This document shows positions 44,012 through 52,971 of a DNA stretch of 64,000 nt, one piece after another. Position numbers and translations under genes: made by a program. Source of the stretch: Polyangia bacterium (GTDB taxonomy: Bacteria > Myxococcota_A > Polyangia > Nannocystales > Nannocystaceae). Numbering within the stretch: the first letter of the stretch is position 1; every line of letters begins with the position of its first letter. The notes beneath the pieces were generated by a model. That model did not search any database. It worked only from the letters and a program-made list of their open reading frames with translations, and was not told where the DNA came from. The DNA is taken from NCBI GenBank assembly GCA_030430565.1, contig JAUIKS010000027.1, forward strand, positions 62,001-126,000, read 5' to 3'.

Positions 44012-44767
44012 CTAGGCCGTGACCGAGATGACGATCGCGCTGTGGTGGTCGAGCGTCCCAGCGACGCGGGCGGCCGCGAGCAGCTCGGAGGCGAGGGCCT
44101 CGGGCTCGTGCTCGTGGGCCCGCGCGAGCCCGCGGATGGTGTCGGTGGTCGTCGGCTCGAGCGGGAACCACACGCCGTCGCTGCAGAGCACGACCAGATC
44201 GCGCGGTCGCAGGGTGAGGCGCGTGATCTCGAACTCGACCTGCTCAGCGAAGCCGAGCACCCGGGTGACCACGCGCACGTCCTCGGGGCTGCGCGGCGCG
44301 CCCCGAGCCGCGAGCTCCGTCCACCAGGTGTGGTCGTCGAGCACACGCTGCACTCGCTGGTCGCGGGCCAGGTACGCGCGCGTCGAGCCGATCTGCGCGA
44401 GCGCGGCTTGGTCGCCCGCGACGCCGAGGACCGTCATCGAGGCGGTCGGGTGCCACGGCGCGCGACCGTCGAACCGCTGGTTGAAAAAGGCCGGGTCGTA
44501 CATCGCTCGATTCGCGGCGAAGAGCGCGTCGCGCAGGCGCTCGTCCACGGTCGGCGCGGGGTCACAGAGCCAGCTTCGCCGGAGCGCGCGCAGGCCCGGC
44601 TCGACGCCGGTCGGGCGGTGCCAGCCGCCGTAGGTCGGCCCGCTCGCGTCGACGATCGCGTAGAGCCGCGCGCGCGCGTCGATGAGGACGCGGTCGTCGT
44701 TGGGCCGCGCGCCCCCTGGTCCGGCTGCGCTCGCGCCGGCGACGATCAACCGCACCTGCTCCGACAC
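44012..44767 (-). CDS. PP2C-family protein phosphatase-like protein
   Basis: A 251-residue soluble PPM-type fold: RPNDDRVLID near residue 22 (metal motif), LYAIVDASGPTYGG replacing the usual ADGMGG, LAQIGSTRAYLARDQRVQ, DLVVLCSDGVW and a final LDHHSAIVISV where active enzymes usually have DN. The Asp pair of motif I and the SDG Asp are present, but the DG of the ADGMGG motif and the final Asn are altered, so it may be an active phosphatase with unusual metal ligands or a pseudophosphatase. Its stop codon lies in a CTAG adjoining an IS-like end. Confidence 0.75.
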   Translation of the reverse strand: MSEQVRLIVAGASAAGPGGARPNDDRVLIDARARLYAIVDASGPTYGGWHRPTGVEPGLRALRRSWLCDPAPTVDERLRDALFAANRAMYDPAFFNQRFDGRAPWHPTASMTVLGVAGDQAALAQIGSTRAYLARDQRVQRVLDDHTWWTELAARGAPRSPEDVRVVTRVLGFAEQVEFEITRLTLRPRDLVVLCSDGVWFPLEPTTTDTIRGLARAHEHEPEALASELLAAARVAGTLDHHSAIVISVTA

Positions 44768-44942
44768 GTCCCCCGCCCTTCATGGTAGCGCCGCGCGGGC
44801 GCGACGGCGCCGTCGTGTTCGCGCGCGCGGCCGCGTTTGCGTCGATTCTCGGGCCTGACATCGACATGGTTCGAAGTTTAGGTATTGGCCGCGAGCGGTC
44901 CACGGGCCGGCGGCCTCTGAGCCACGGCGGCGGCGCGGGACT

Positions 44943-46193
44943 TCAGGCGGGCGCGACCTTCAGGGCGCGCTCGCGGAGGCTTTGTACGCGCGCGTGCGCC
45001 GTCTCGATGACCTCGCGGGGGAGCCGGCCCGCGCTGACGTGCTCGCCGATGATCTCGATCGTCCGCGCCACGGCGTCGGGGCTGAAGCCGACGTTGTTGC
45101 CGACCGTCAGCATGTCGACGCCGGCCGCGAGCGCCCGCAAGAGCGCCTGCTCGTAGCTGTAGGTCCCCGTGATCGCGCCCATCTGCAGGTCGTCGCTGAT
45201 GACGACGCCCGCGAAGCTGAGCTGCTCGCGCAGCACGCCGGTGATCACCGCGCGCGACAGCGTCGCCGGGACCTCCGGGTCTAGTGTCTTATTGAACAGG
45301 TGCCCGGTCATCACGGTGTCGGCGAGGCCCGCCTCGATCAGCGCGGCGAAGGGCTCGAGCTCGCGGCGCGTCCAGGTCTCGCTGACGTCGACGAAGCCGA
45401 GGTGCGAGTCGGCGCGCGAGCTGCCGTGACCGGGGAAGTGCTTGAGCGAGCACAGCACGCCGCGCGCGTGGTGGGCCTCGATGAACGCGCGGGCGTGGCG
45501 GACGACGACCTCGGGGTCGGCGGAGTAGCTGCGCTCGACCTTGCCGATGATCGGGTTGCGCGGGTTGACCATCAGGTCGACGACCGGCGCGAGGTTGAGG
45601 TTGACGCCGGCGTCGGCGAGCAGCGCGGCCGTCGTGTCGGCGCGGCGCCGCGTGTAGTCGGCCTTGTTCTTGCGCCCGAAGTGACGCGCCGACTCCGTGC
45701 GCGGGAAGCCGTACTTCGGCAGCAGGCGGTTGACGTAGCCGCCCTCTTGGTCGATCGCGATCAGCAGCGTGTCGGCGCTCGCGGCCTGCAGCTCCTCGCT
45801 CAGGGCGCGCAGCTGCGCGGGGGACTCGATGTTGCGCTTGTGGTCGCCGAGGAGGTCGTCGCGGTCGAACAGCAGCACGGCGCCGAGCTGTCGGTCCGCG
45901 ATGTCGCGGATCACGGTCGCGTCCTCGCCGGCCCGCGCGCCGCGAAAGCCGACCAGCAGGAGGCCGCCGATCATCCGGGCCAGCTCGGCGTCGTCTTTTT
46001 TCTCGAGATCCGGCTCGCGCGGGAGGTCGGGGGGCGCCGTAGGCTCCGGGGCGGTCTCGGGGGGCGGCGCGGGTTCGGGGGGCGGCTGCGGCCCGCGGCA
46101 GCCGGCTATCGCCAGCGCGCCGGCGCCCGTGAGGGTCCGCGTCATGAACTCGCGGCGCCCGTGGTCGCGGGCAAGTTCGTTTGAGCCGGTCAT
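44943..46193 (-). CDS. nagZ: Exported GH3 beta-N-acetylglucosaminidase, NagZ-like lipoprotein
   Basis: A GH3 enzyme of 416 residues. The N-terminus GRREFMTRTLTGAGALAIAGC has a Tat-like RREFM and a lipobox (Cys32), followed by a Pro/Glu-rich spacer. Catalytic residues: KHFPGHG at 251-257 with the NagZ-type Asp262/His264 dyad in ADSH, and the nucleophile Asp334 in VISDDLQMGA. NagZ removes GlcNAc from muropeptides; here the enzyme should be extracytoplasmic, unlike E. coli NagZ, and resembles lipoprotein NagZ forms. It starts 19 bases after the NtrC-type regulator stop, so it closes a five-gene operon. Confidence 0.85.
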   Translation of the reverse strand: MTGSNELARDHGRREFMTRTLTGAGALAIAGCRGPQPPPEPAPPPETAPEPTAPPDLPREPDLEKKDDAELARMIGGLLLVGFRGARAGEDATVIRDIADRQLGAVLLFDRDDLLGDHKRNIESPAQLRALSEELQAASADTLLIAIDQEGGYVNRLLPKYGFPRTESARHFGRKNKADYTRRRADTTAALLADAGVNLNLAPVVDLMVNPRNPIIGKVERSYSADPEVVVRHARAFIEAHHARGVLCSLKHFPGHGSSRADSHLGFVDVSETWTRRELEPFAALIEAGLADTVMTGHLFNKTLDPEVPATLSRAVITGVLREQLSFAGVVISDDLQMGAITGTYSYEQALLRALAAGVDMLTVGNNVGFSPDAVARTIEIIGEHVSAGRLPREVIETAHARVQSLRERALKVAPA

Positions 46194-46212
46194 CGCCGGG
46201 GCGACTATACGC

Positions 46213-47598
<1,386 letters not shown>

Positions 47599-47621
47599 GG
47601 GTTCGCGCCGGATCGTATCAC

Positions 47622-48989
47622 TCAGGCCGGGATCACCACGCGGAACACCGCGCCGCCCTCCGGGTGGTTCTCGGCCGTGATGATGCCGTCGTGCAGCTCG
47701 ACCACCCGACGCGCGACCGCCAGCCCGAGGCCGGTGCCCTGCGCGCGCGTGGTCTTGAACGGCTCGAAGATCGTCGCCAGCTGCTCGGGCGGCACGCCCT
47801 CGCCGTAGTCGCGGACCTCGACGACCAGGCTCTCGCCGCGCGCGCGGATCGTGACGCGGGGCGGCTTGTCCGGCGGCGACGCCTGGACCGCGTTCTTCAG
47901 CAGGTTGGTGAGGACTTGGTGAAAGCGCAGCGGGTCGAGCGACCAGCGCTCGGGCGCGGCGTCGCGGTCGATCGCGATCGCGGGCGCGTCGGGGCCGCCC
48001 GCGCTCGACATCACCGCGTCCGCGACCAGCTCCGCCGGCGAGACGTCGGCGCGCGTGATCTCGCCGGAGCGGGCGAAGTCGAGGAGCGCGGTCGTCAGCC
48101 GCTGCAGGCGCACCGCCTCGTGGACGATCCGCCCGGCCTTGCGCTGGGCGAGCTGGTTCTCCTCGAGCACCTCTTCAAGCAGCTGCGCGTGGCCCTTGAG
48201 CGAGGTCAGCGGGTTGCGCAGCTCGTGGGCGAGGACCGCCGACATCTCGCCGAGCGCGGCGAGGTGCTGCTGACGCGCGAGCGCGGCGGCGGTCCGATCG
48301 GCGTGGCTCCACATCCGCAGCAGCACGCCCGCGATCAGCACGAGGACCAGCGCGGAGGTCAAGCCGACGACGAGGTTCCGCTGCGCGCGGGCGCGGAGCT
48401 GGGCGGCGAGCATCGGTTCGAATTCAATGACCGGGTAGGGCAGGGCGCCCGGCGGCGGAGGTCCGAGCGCGCCGGGCGGGGGCGGCGCTCCGAGCGGAGG
48501 AGCTTTTCCAAAAGGCGCCTTTGCGAACGGAGGGGGAGCCTTCCCGGGCGGAGGCGCTTTGCCGTGGGGCGGAGGCGGCCCCGGAGGTGGTCCTCCCGTG
48601 AGGCGTACTCGGTCGCCGACGCGCTTCGGCATGTTCGGCGGATCCCGCTCCACGGTGTTCGCGTCGATCGTGACGAGCGGCTCGCCAGCTGCGGCGATCA
48701 CCCCGTGACCGGGGACGACGAACGCGGCGTAGCGCAGGCCGTGGACCGACTGGGCGTCGAGCAGGCGCTGGAGCTCGTGGGCGCTCGGCGGACCGCGCCC
48801 GGGCGGCAGCATCTGGCGCCACGCGGTCAAGAAGGCGTCGCCCTGTCCGCGCTCGATGGTCTTCGAGAGCGCGCGGGCGCCCGTGTAGTTCGCGATCGAG
48901 ACCCCGACCAGCGCGGCGCCCAGCAGCAGCATGACGGCGAACAGCGCCCAGCGCAGCGAGACTCGATAGCTCGGGTGCGGCTCGATCAC
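47622..48989 (-). CDS. Sensor histidine kinase
   Basis: Two transmembrane helices ([20 protein letters not shown] near residue 10 and [16 protein letters not shown] near residue 220) flank a periplasmic region of about 180 residues. Its distal half is a Pro/Gly/Lys/Ala repeat ([20 protein letters not shown]). The cytosolic part has the H-box [15 protein letters not shown], the N-box [10 protein letters not shown], and G-boxes DYGEGVP and [13 protein letters not shown]. It pairs with the NtrC-type regulator downstream and follows a CpxP/Spy-like gene by 22 bases, so envelope stress or metal sensing is plausible. Confidence 0.93.
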   Translation of the reverse strand: MIEPHPSYRVSLRWALFAVMLLLGAALVGVSIANYTGARALSKTIERGQGDAFLTAWRQMLPPGRGPPSAHELQRLLDAQSVHGLRYAAFVVPGHGVIAAAGEPLVTIDANTVERDPPNMPKRVGDRVRLTGGPPPGPPPPHGKAPPPGKAPPPFAKAPFGKAPPLGAPPPPGALGPPPPGALPYPVIEFEPMLAAQLRARAQRNLVVGLTSALVLVLIAGVLLRMWSHADRTAAALARQQHLAALGEMSAVLAHELRNPLTSLKGHAQLLEEVLEENQLAQRKAGRIVHEAVRLQRLTTALLDFARSGEITRADVSPAELVADAVMSSAGGPDAPAIAIDRDAAPERWSLDPLRFHQVLTNLLKNAVQASPPDKPPRVTIRARGESLVVEVRDYGEGVPPEQLATIFEPFKTTRAQGTGLGLAVARRVVELHDGIITAENHPEGGAVFRVVIPA

Positions 48990-49011
48990 GACGGGTACCG
49001 TATCACTCGCG

Positions 49012-49833
49012 TCACTCGGTGGCGTCCGGGCGAGGTGGCGGCGGCTCGTGATGGCGCCCGTGATGGGGCGGCGGCGGAGGCCCGGCGAACATCGGCGCGA
49101 GCGCGTCCCACTGCGCCGTTGTCAGCAGGCTGCGGAGCTCGACGAGGAGCTCGAGCTCGCGGACGCGCAGCTGTTTCACGCTCGTCTCCAGCAGGGCGCC
49201 CTGCCGGATCACGCGCGCGTCTCGCTCGTCGAGGCCCGCGAGCGCGAGGTAGGCGTCGCGGTCTGTGTCGACGCGCGCGTGCAGGGAGCTCAGCGCGCGC
49301 GCGTGGTGCTTGAAGACATCGACGATCGCGTCGGCGGTCAGCGCGTCGACACCCAGCGCGCGCGCGTGGTGGGCGAGCGCGTCGCTCGGCGGGGGCGGCG
49401 GTGCAGGTGGCCGATGGGACAGGAGCCCGGCGCGCTGCTCGGGGCGGAGCAGGCCGTGGATCTGACGCGCCAGCTCGAGCTCCGCGCGGCGCAGCTCGAG
49501 CTCGGCCGCGGCCGCGTCCGCGAGCGCCTGGGTGTTCGTCGACGTCCCGCTCGTCAACGAGCGAAGGTAGGCCTCCGTGGCCTGGCGGCGCAGCCCGTGG
49601 AGTCTTTCAAGCGTCGGGCGGCGCGCCTGCGCGAGCTGGCGCGCGGCGGCGCGGGTGGCCTCGTCGATCGTCAGCACGCCGCGCGCGTGCATGTGCTCGA
49701 GCACGACGTGCGGAGGCGGCGGCGCGAAGCCAGGGCCGCCAGGAGGAGGGCCGGGCGGAGGGGCGCCAGGGGAGAGCATGAGCAGCGAGGACAGCAGGGT
49801 CGCGGACAGGGGGAGCAGGGTGTTGGTCGGCAT
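49012..49833 (-). CDS. Periplasmic CpxP/Spy/CnrX-like LTXXQ protein
   Basis: A 273-residue exported protein with a signal-like N-terminus and Pro/Gly-rich ends. The core is all-helical and shows two LTxxQ-like motifs, LLRPEQRAGLL and LLTTAQWDALA, each after a long Arg/Leu/Glu helix, suggesting a duplicated Spy/CpxP-type unit. His-rich ends (HHGRHHEPPPP) could bind metal. In the family such proteins inhibit or tune the cognate sensor kinase. It is encoded 22 bases before the histidine kinase and 24 bases after a lipoprotein gene. Confidence 0.7.
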   Translation of the reverse strand: MPTNTLLPLSATLLSSLLMLSPGAPPPGPPPGGPGFAPPPPHVVLEHMHARGVLTIDEATRAAARQLAQARRPTLERLHGLRRQATEAYLRSLTSGTSTNTQALADAAAAELELRRAELELARQIHGLLRPEQRAGLLSHRPPAPPPPPSDALAHHARALGVDALTADAIVDVFKHHARALSSLHARVDTDRDAYLALAGLDERDARVIRQGALLETSVKQLRVRELELLVELRSLLTTAQWDALAPMFAGPPPPPHHGRHHEPPPPRPDATE

Positions 49834-49857
49834 GGTTTGTTCCGGGGGAGGCGCGGG

Positions 49858-50769
49858 TCAGGACGCGCTCGGGAGCGGGGCGTCCGGCTCGAGCGGCTCG
49901 AGGGAGATCGAGAGCTGCGCGTGGGAGACGACGTTCTCGATGACGCGGCGCGCGTGGGCGTCGTCGCTGTCGTTCGCGAAGTCGACGCCGTCGAGCAGGG
50001 TGTCGCGCTGGCGCTCCAACACCACGGTGGCGCGCAGCGGCGTGTCGAGCTCGAGCTCGAGCTCGTCGTCCAGCGCGAGGTTGGGCGTCAGCTCGTAGAG
50101 CGCGCCGAAGGGGGCGCCCGTCGAGATCGAGAAGTCGACCGCGTCGCCCGGGCCCTGATCCCCTGGGGCGAGGTAGTGACCCTCGAGCCACACGCTGAGG
50201 CCCTCGAGCGCGGGCTCGTGCTCCGCCGGCATCCCCTCGGTCTCGGCGTCGCCGCGCGCGACCAAGTAGTGCACGTGGCAGTAGCGCGCGGCCGGGAACG
50301 CGCGGGAGTCAAACGCGCCCGCGCCCGCCGGCGCGAGCGCCTCCATGAAGGGCACCCGCGTCTCGCTCAGGTTGATCGACTCGCCGTGCCCGCGAGCGTC
50401 GAGGCACTCGACCAGCGCCGCGCTGTAGTTGACGAGGTAGCCGCGCTCGACGGTGATCGTGTAGCCGAGGTCGTTGGTCGTGGTCCACGGACCCTCGGGC
50501 TCGAGGTGTTGATCCCAGCGAGTCTGGTAGTGCACCTGCGCGATCACGGCGCCGTCGCGCGCGGTCGCCTCGGGGGCGCGCACCTGCGCCGGCGCGTCGG
50601 CGGTGTCGTCCGTGATCGCGTCGGTGCCGGCGGTCGCCGTGGGCCCGTCGCTGTCATCCTCGACGCAGCCCGCGAGCGCGAGCGCGAGCTCGCCGAGCAC
50701 GACCCATCGACAAACCGGACGCAGCGAGAAACGTCGCGGCGCGCGGCTCTCTCGTCCTCGTCGAGTCAT
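49858..50769 (-). CDS. Lipoprotein of unknown function
   Basis: The ATG at 50769 gives 303 residues with an Arg-rich n-region and a lipobox LALAGC. A Thr/Asp/Ala spacer follows, then a beta-rich domain (VIAQVHYQTRWDQHLE, LGYTITVERGYLVNYSAALVEC, PAARYCHVHYLVARGD and GLSVWLEGHYL). The His-x-His of CHVHYLVARG and the preceding Cys could bind metal. It is the first gene of the five-gene minus-strand operon with the CpxP-like protein and the two-component system, so it may be the primary envelope component being monitored. Family unknown. Confidence 0.66.
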   Translation of the reverse strand: MTRRGRESRAPRRFSLRPVCRWVVLGELALALAGCVEDDSDGPTATAGTDAITDDTADAPAQVRAPEATARDGAVIAQVHYQTRWDQHLEPEGPWTTTNDLGYTITVERGYLVNYSAALVECLDARGHGESINLSETRVPFMEALAPAGAGAFDSRAFPAARYCHVHYLVARGDAETEGMPAEHEPALEGLSVWLEGHYLAPGDQGPGDAVDFSISTGAPFGALYELTPNLALDDELELELDTPLRATVVLERQRDTLLDGVDFANDSDDAHARRVIENVVSHAQLSISLEPLEPDAPLPSAS

Positions 50770-50937
50770 CGTCGTGAGCAATGTGCACGGGACGTGCCAT
50801 CGGCGCGAGCGCGGCTTGTTGCCAGGATCTCGGCGGTTGAAGGCCCGCGGCGGAGGCCCCCGAGCCCCGCGCTGCGGAAACAGCAGCGCCTCCGTGCGGC
50901 TTCCGCAGCGCGCGAACGTGCGATATCGTGCGCCTCT

Positions 50938-52137
50938 GTGACCGGAGCGATTGGGAGCGAGCCAGGGTCATCGGTGGGCGCCGCGCTGCGTGGTCGAAGC
51001 CAGGTGTTGATCGTCGGCGCTGGGCCGGCGGGCTGCGCGGCCGGCATCACGCTCGCGCGCGCCGGGATCGAGGTCTGCGTGGTGGACCGCGCGCGATTCC
51101 CCAGACCCAAGACCTGCGGCGACGCGATTTCGAACCGCGCGCTCGAGCGTATCGAGCAGCTGGGCGCGTTGCCGGCGATCACGAGTGGACCGCACGCGCT
51201 GGTGCGCCGGGCCGACGCGGTGTTCCCCGACGGCTCGCGGGTCGGGCGTGCGTATCAGCGCCCCGGCATGATCGTCCCGCGGCTGCAGCTCGATGTCGCG
51301 CTCCTGGCGGCGCTGCGTGAGTCCGGCGCCCGCGTGGTCGAAGGGACAGCTGTCCGCGCGCTCGAGGCAGCACCGGATGGCGGCGTCGGCTACCGGGCGC
51401 GCGGCCCCGCCATCGACTGGCGCGCCGAGCTCGTCATCGCCGCCGACGGGCCGGGCTCCATCGCCTGGGCCGCGATGGGGCGCGCCAACCCCCGCGGGCG
51501 CAGCCTGGCGGTCGCCGCGACCCAGTACTTTGAAGGTGTCCGCGATCTTCCCGGCGGCGTCAGCGAGCACTTCTTCGAACACGAGCTCCCCTGTGGGTAC
51601 GGCTGGGTGTTCCCTTCGGTCGACGGCGTCGTCAACGTCGGCGTCTACCAGCGCGCGGACGCCTACCAGAAGACCGACGATCACCTGCGCAAATTGTTGA
51701 AGGGCTTCCTCGCGCGCCACGAATCACGCCTCGAGGGGGCGCGCCCCGTCGGCCCCGCCCGCAGCTGGTCGCTGCCGCTGGGCCCGGCGCCGTGGGGCGT
51801 CGGCGGTCGCGACCTGCTCTTGGTCGGCGACGCCGGCTTCTCCGTCGATCCGCTCTCCGGCGAGGGGATCTGGCAGGCCCTCGAGACCGGGATCATGGCG
51901 GCCGAGACAGCCCGCGACGCGCTGCGCTCAGGCAGCGGGCTCGGGCCGCGGCTGCAGCGAGCCCACGCCCGCCGCTGCGCGCGGAAGATCGGGATGCACT
52001 GCCGGGTCCGCGCAGCCGTGCAAGACGGCATGCAGTGGTTCGTCGACCGCCGCCTGTACCGCTCGTCGTGGGCCCGCGCGGGTCTGCAGTGGGCGTACGG
52101 ACGCGGCGCGCTCGAGCAGAGCAAGTCAGTGCGCTAG
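50938..52137 (+). CDS. Geranylgeranyl-reductase-family FAD oxidoreductase
   Basis: A GTG start gives 399 residues. The FAD-binding GVGAGPAGCAAG-like motif reads VLIVGAGPAGCAAGITLARAG and is followed by ERGR-type VVDRARFPRPKTCGDAIS, the signature of the geranylgeranyl reductase/tryptophan-halogenase-like flavoproteins. Later motifs include VIAADGPGSIAW, PCGYGWVFPSVDGVVNVGV and LLVGDAGFSVDPLSGEGIWQAL. Likely roles are reduction of isoprenoid chains (archaeal-type lipids, menaquinone side chains) or dehydrogenation of a lipid. The open frame extends 1.9 kb upstream, antisense to the CpxP-like and lipoprotein genes, but that part has no family match. It is divergent from the lipoprotein gene. Confidence 0.85.
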   Translation: MTGAIGSEPGSSVGAALRGRSQVLIVGAGPAGCAAGITLARAGIEVCVVDRARFPRPKTCGDAISNRALERIEQLGALPAITSGPHALVRRADAVFPDGSRVGRAYQRPGMIVPRLQLDVALLAALRESGARVVEGTAVRALEAAPDGGVGYRARGPAIDWRAELVIAADGPGSIAWAAMGRANPRGRSLAVAATQYFEGVRDLPGGVSEHFFEHELPCGYGWVFPSVDGVVNVGVYQRADAYQKTDDHLRKLLKGFLARHESRLEGARPVGPARSWSLPLGPAPWGVGGRDLLLVGDAGFSVDPLSGEGIWQALETGIMAAETARDALRSGSGLGPRLQRAHARRCARKIGMHCRVRAAVQDGMQWFVDRRLYRSSWARAGLQWAYGRGALEQSKSVR

Positions 52138-52186
52138 CTCGAGCGAAGCCGCGGTTACCCCGGCCCGACGCGCCCCTTCGCCCCTA

Positions 52187-52272
52187 GGAGCGTGTCTGAG
52201 TAATCCCACGACGCCATGCACCGCCAGGAGCGCCGGGCTCTTTGTCGCTGAAACTTGAAGTACAGCCCGGAA
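52187..52272. mobile_element. IS5-like/MITE left end
   Basis: After CTAG the sequence GAGCGTGTCTGAGTAATCC begins an element end. Bases 52208-52272 share about 88% identity with 39612-39676. Only the left part of this copy is recognised; no matching right end was found downstream, so it is truncated or interrupted by the reverse-transcriptase fragment. Confidence 0.55.
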
Positions 52273-52284
52273 GTCCGACCGCCC

Positions 52285-52355
52285 GATCCCCGGGGTACGA
52301 CCAAACGCTGGCAGCACGCCGTTCTTCAAGAATTCTTGGTCGTAGCCCGGGGCTC
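52285..52355. repeat. 20-bp inverted repeat with 31-base loop
   Basis: Arms 52285-52304 and 52336-52355 pair at 18 of 20 positions (CCCCGGGG and ACGACCAA blocks). The loop contains the self-complementary CAAGAATTCTTG straddling its end. It lies directly upstream of the decayed reverse transcriptase and could be an intron RNA stem or the end of another element. Confidence 0.7.
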
Positions 52356-52388
52356 TCTACTTCGAAGGAGTAGGCGGGCCTTCGCAGG

Positions 52389-52730
52389 ATGGGCCCTTAC
52401 TGTGCGCGCTTCGTGGCACATGAGGGTCACAGAGCGCTCCCGCCCTCGTCATCGTTCGAGGTCAAGAGCGACGCAGAGCGGGTATGGGTCGCGCTGGGAA
52501 AACGGCTGGGGCGGTACGGACTGGCCCTCCATCCAGAGAAGACGCGCCTGATGAGATTTCGGCGACCGCCGAAATCGCAGGACGGCGGCAAGGGTCCCGG
52601 GACGTTTGACTTCCTGGGTTCACGGTCTTCTTCGCGGAAGAGCCGTATGGTGGAAATTTCCTCGTACGGATCTGGTGAGGGCCCCCGGGAGACTCGTCTC
52701 CCGGGGCTACTCGAAGATCGCGGCGGATAA
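52389..52730 (+). pseudogene. Decayed group II intron reverse transcriptase/maturase fragment
   Basis: The frame reads ...[30 protein letters not shown]... and GTFDFLG (shown in parts), the RT palm-to-thumb segment of bacterial group II intron proteins (usual form [22 protein letters not shown] ... FDFLGFTHY). Just after FDFLG a shift of one base restores [16 protein letters not shown]. The YADD active-site motif upstream is not intact and the rest of the protein is missing. It is therefore a fragment with at least one frameshift. No intron domain V/VI structure was confirmed. Confidence 0.6.
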
Positions 52731-52971
52731 TCAGGCGGGAAACGGTGTCTCGTCGTTCTCGTTGACGAGGAAGGCTACGCCGCCCTTCTCAATTCCGCTC
52801 TCTCGGTGATCCACAACTTCTGGCCATAACGCAACCGCTCGCTCATCGGGGTCTTTGACGCGTCGCTCGGAAGCCGGGCAGACGACGTCGAGATCCGCCT
52901 GCTAAAGCCATCGAGGATGGGACGAACCGTACGCAGCCTTTAGACGCAGAGTCCAAGTCTTGACGCTTTGA

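Larger units (their letters stand above)
52138..52971. other. Gene-free region with mobile-element debris
   Basis: This 834-base gap follows the flavoprotein gene and precedes the 3' end of the kinase gene. It contains an IS5-like/MITE left end, a large inverted repeat and a broken reverse-transcriptase fragment, all listed separately. Bases 52731-52971 show no recognised feature beyond continued, frame-broken sequence after the reverse-transcriptase fragment. Confidence 0.6.

Noticed and set aside
49048-50937. Long N-terminal extension of the geranylgeranyl-reductase-like flavoprotein
   Set aside because: The extension is antisense to two recognisable minus-strand genes and has only low-complexity sequence; the FAD motif begins shortly after the GTG at 50938.
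52256-52551. Plus-strand open frames in the mobile-element block as real genes
   Set aside because: They lack start signals and the only recognisable protein there is a frame-broken reverse transcriptase fragment.
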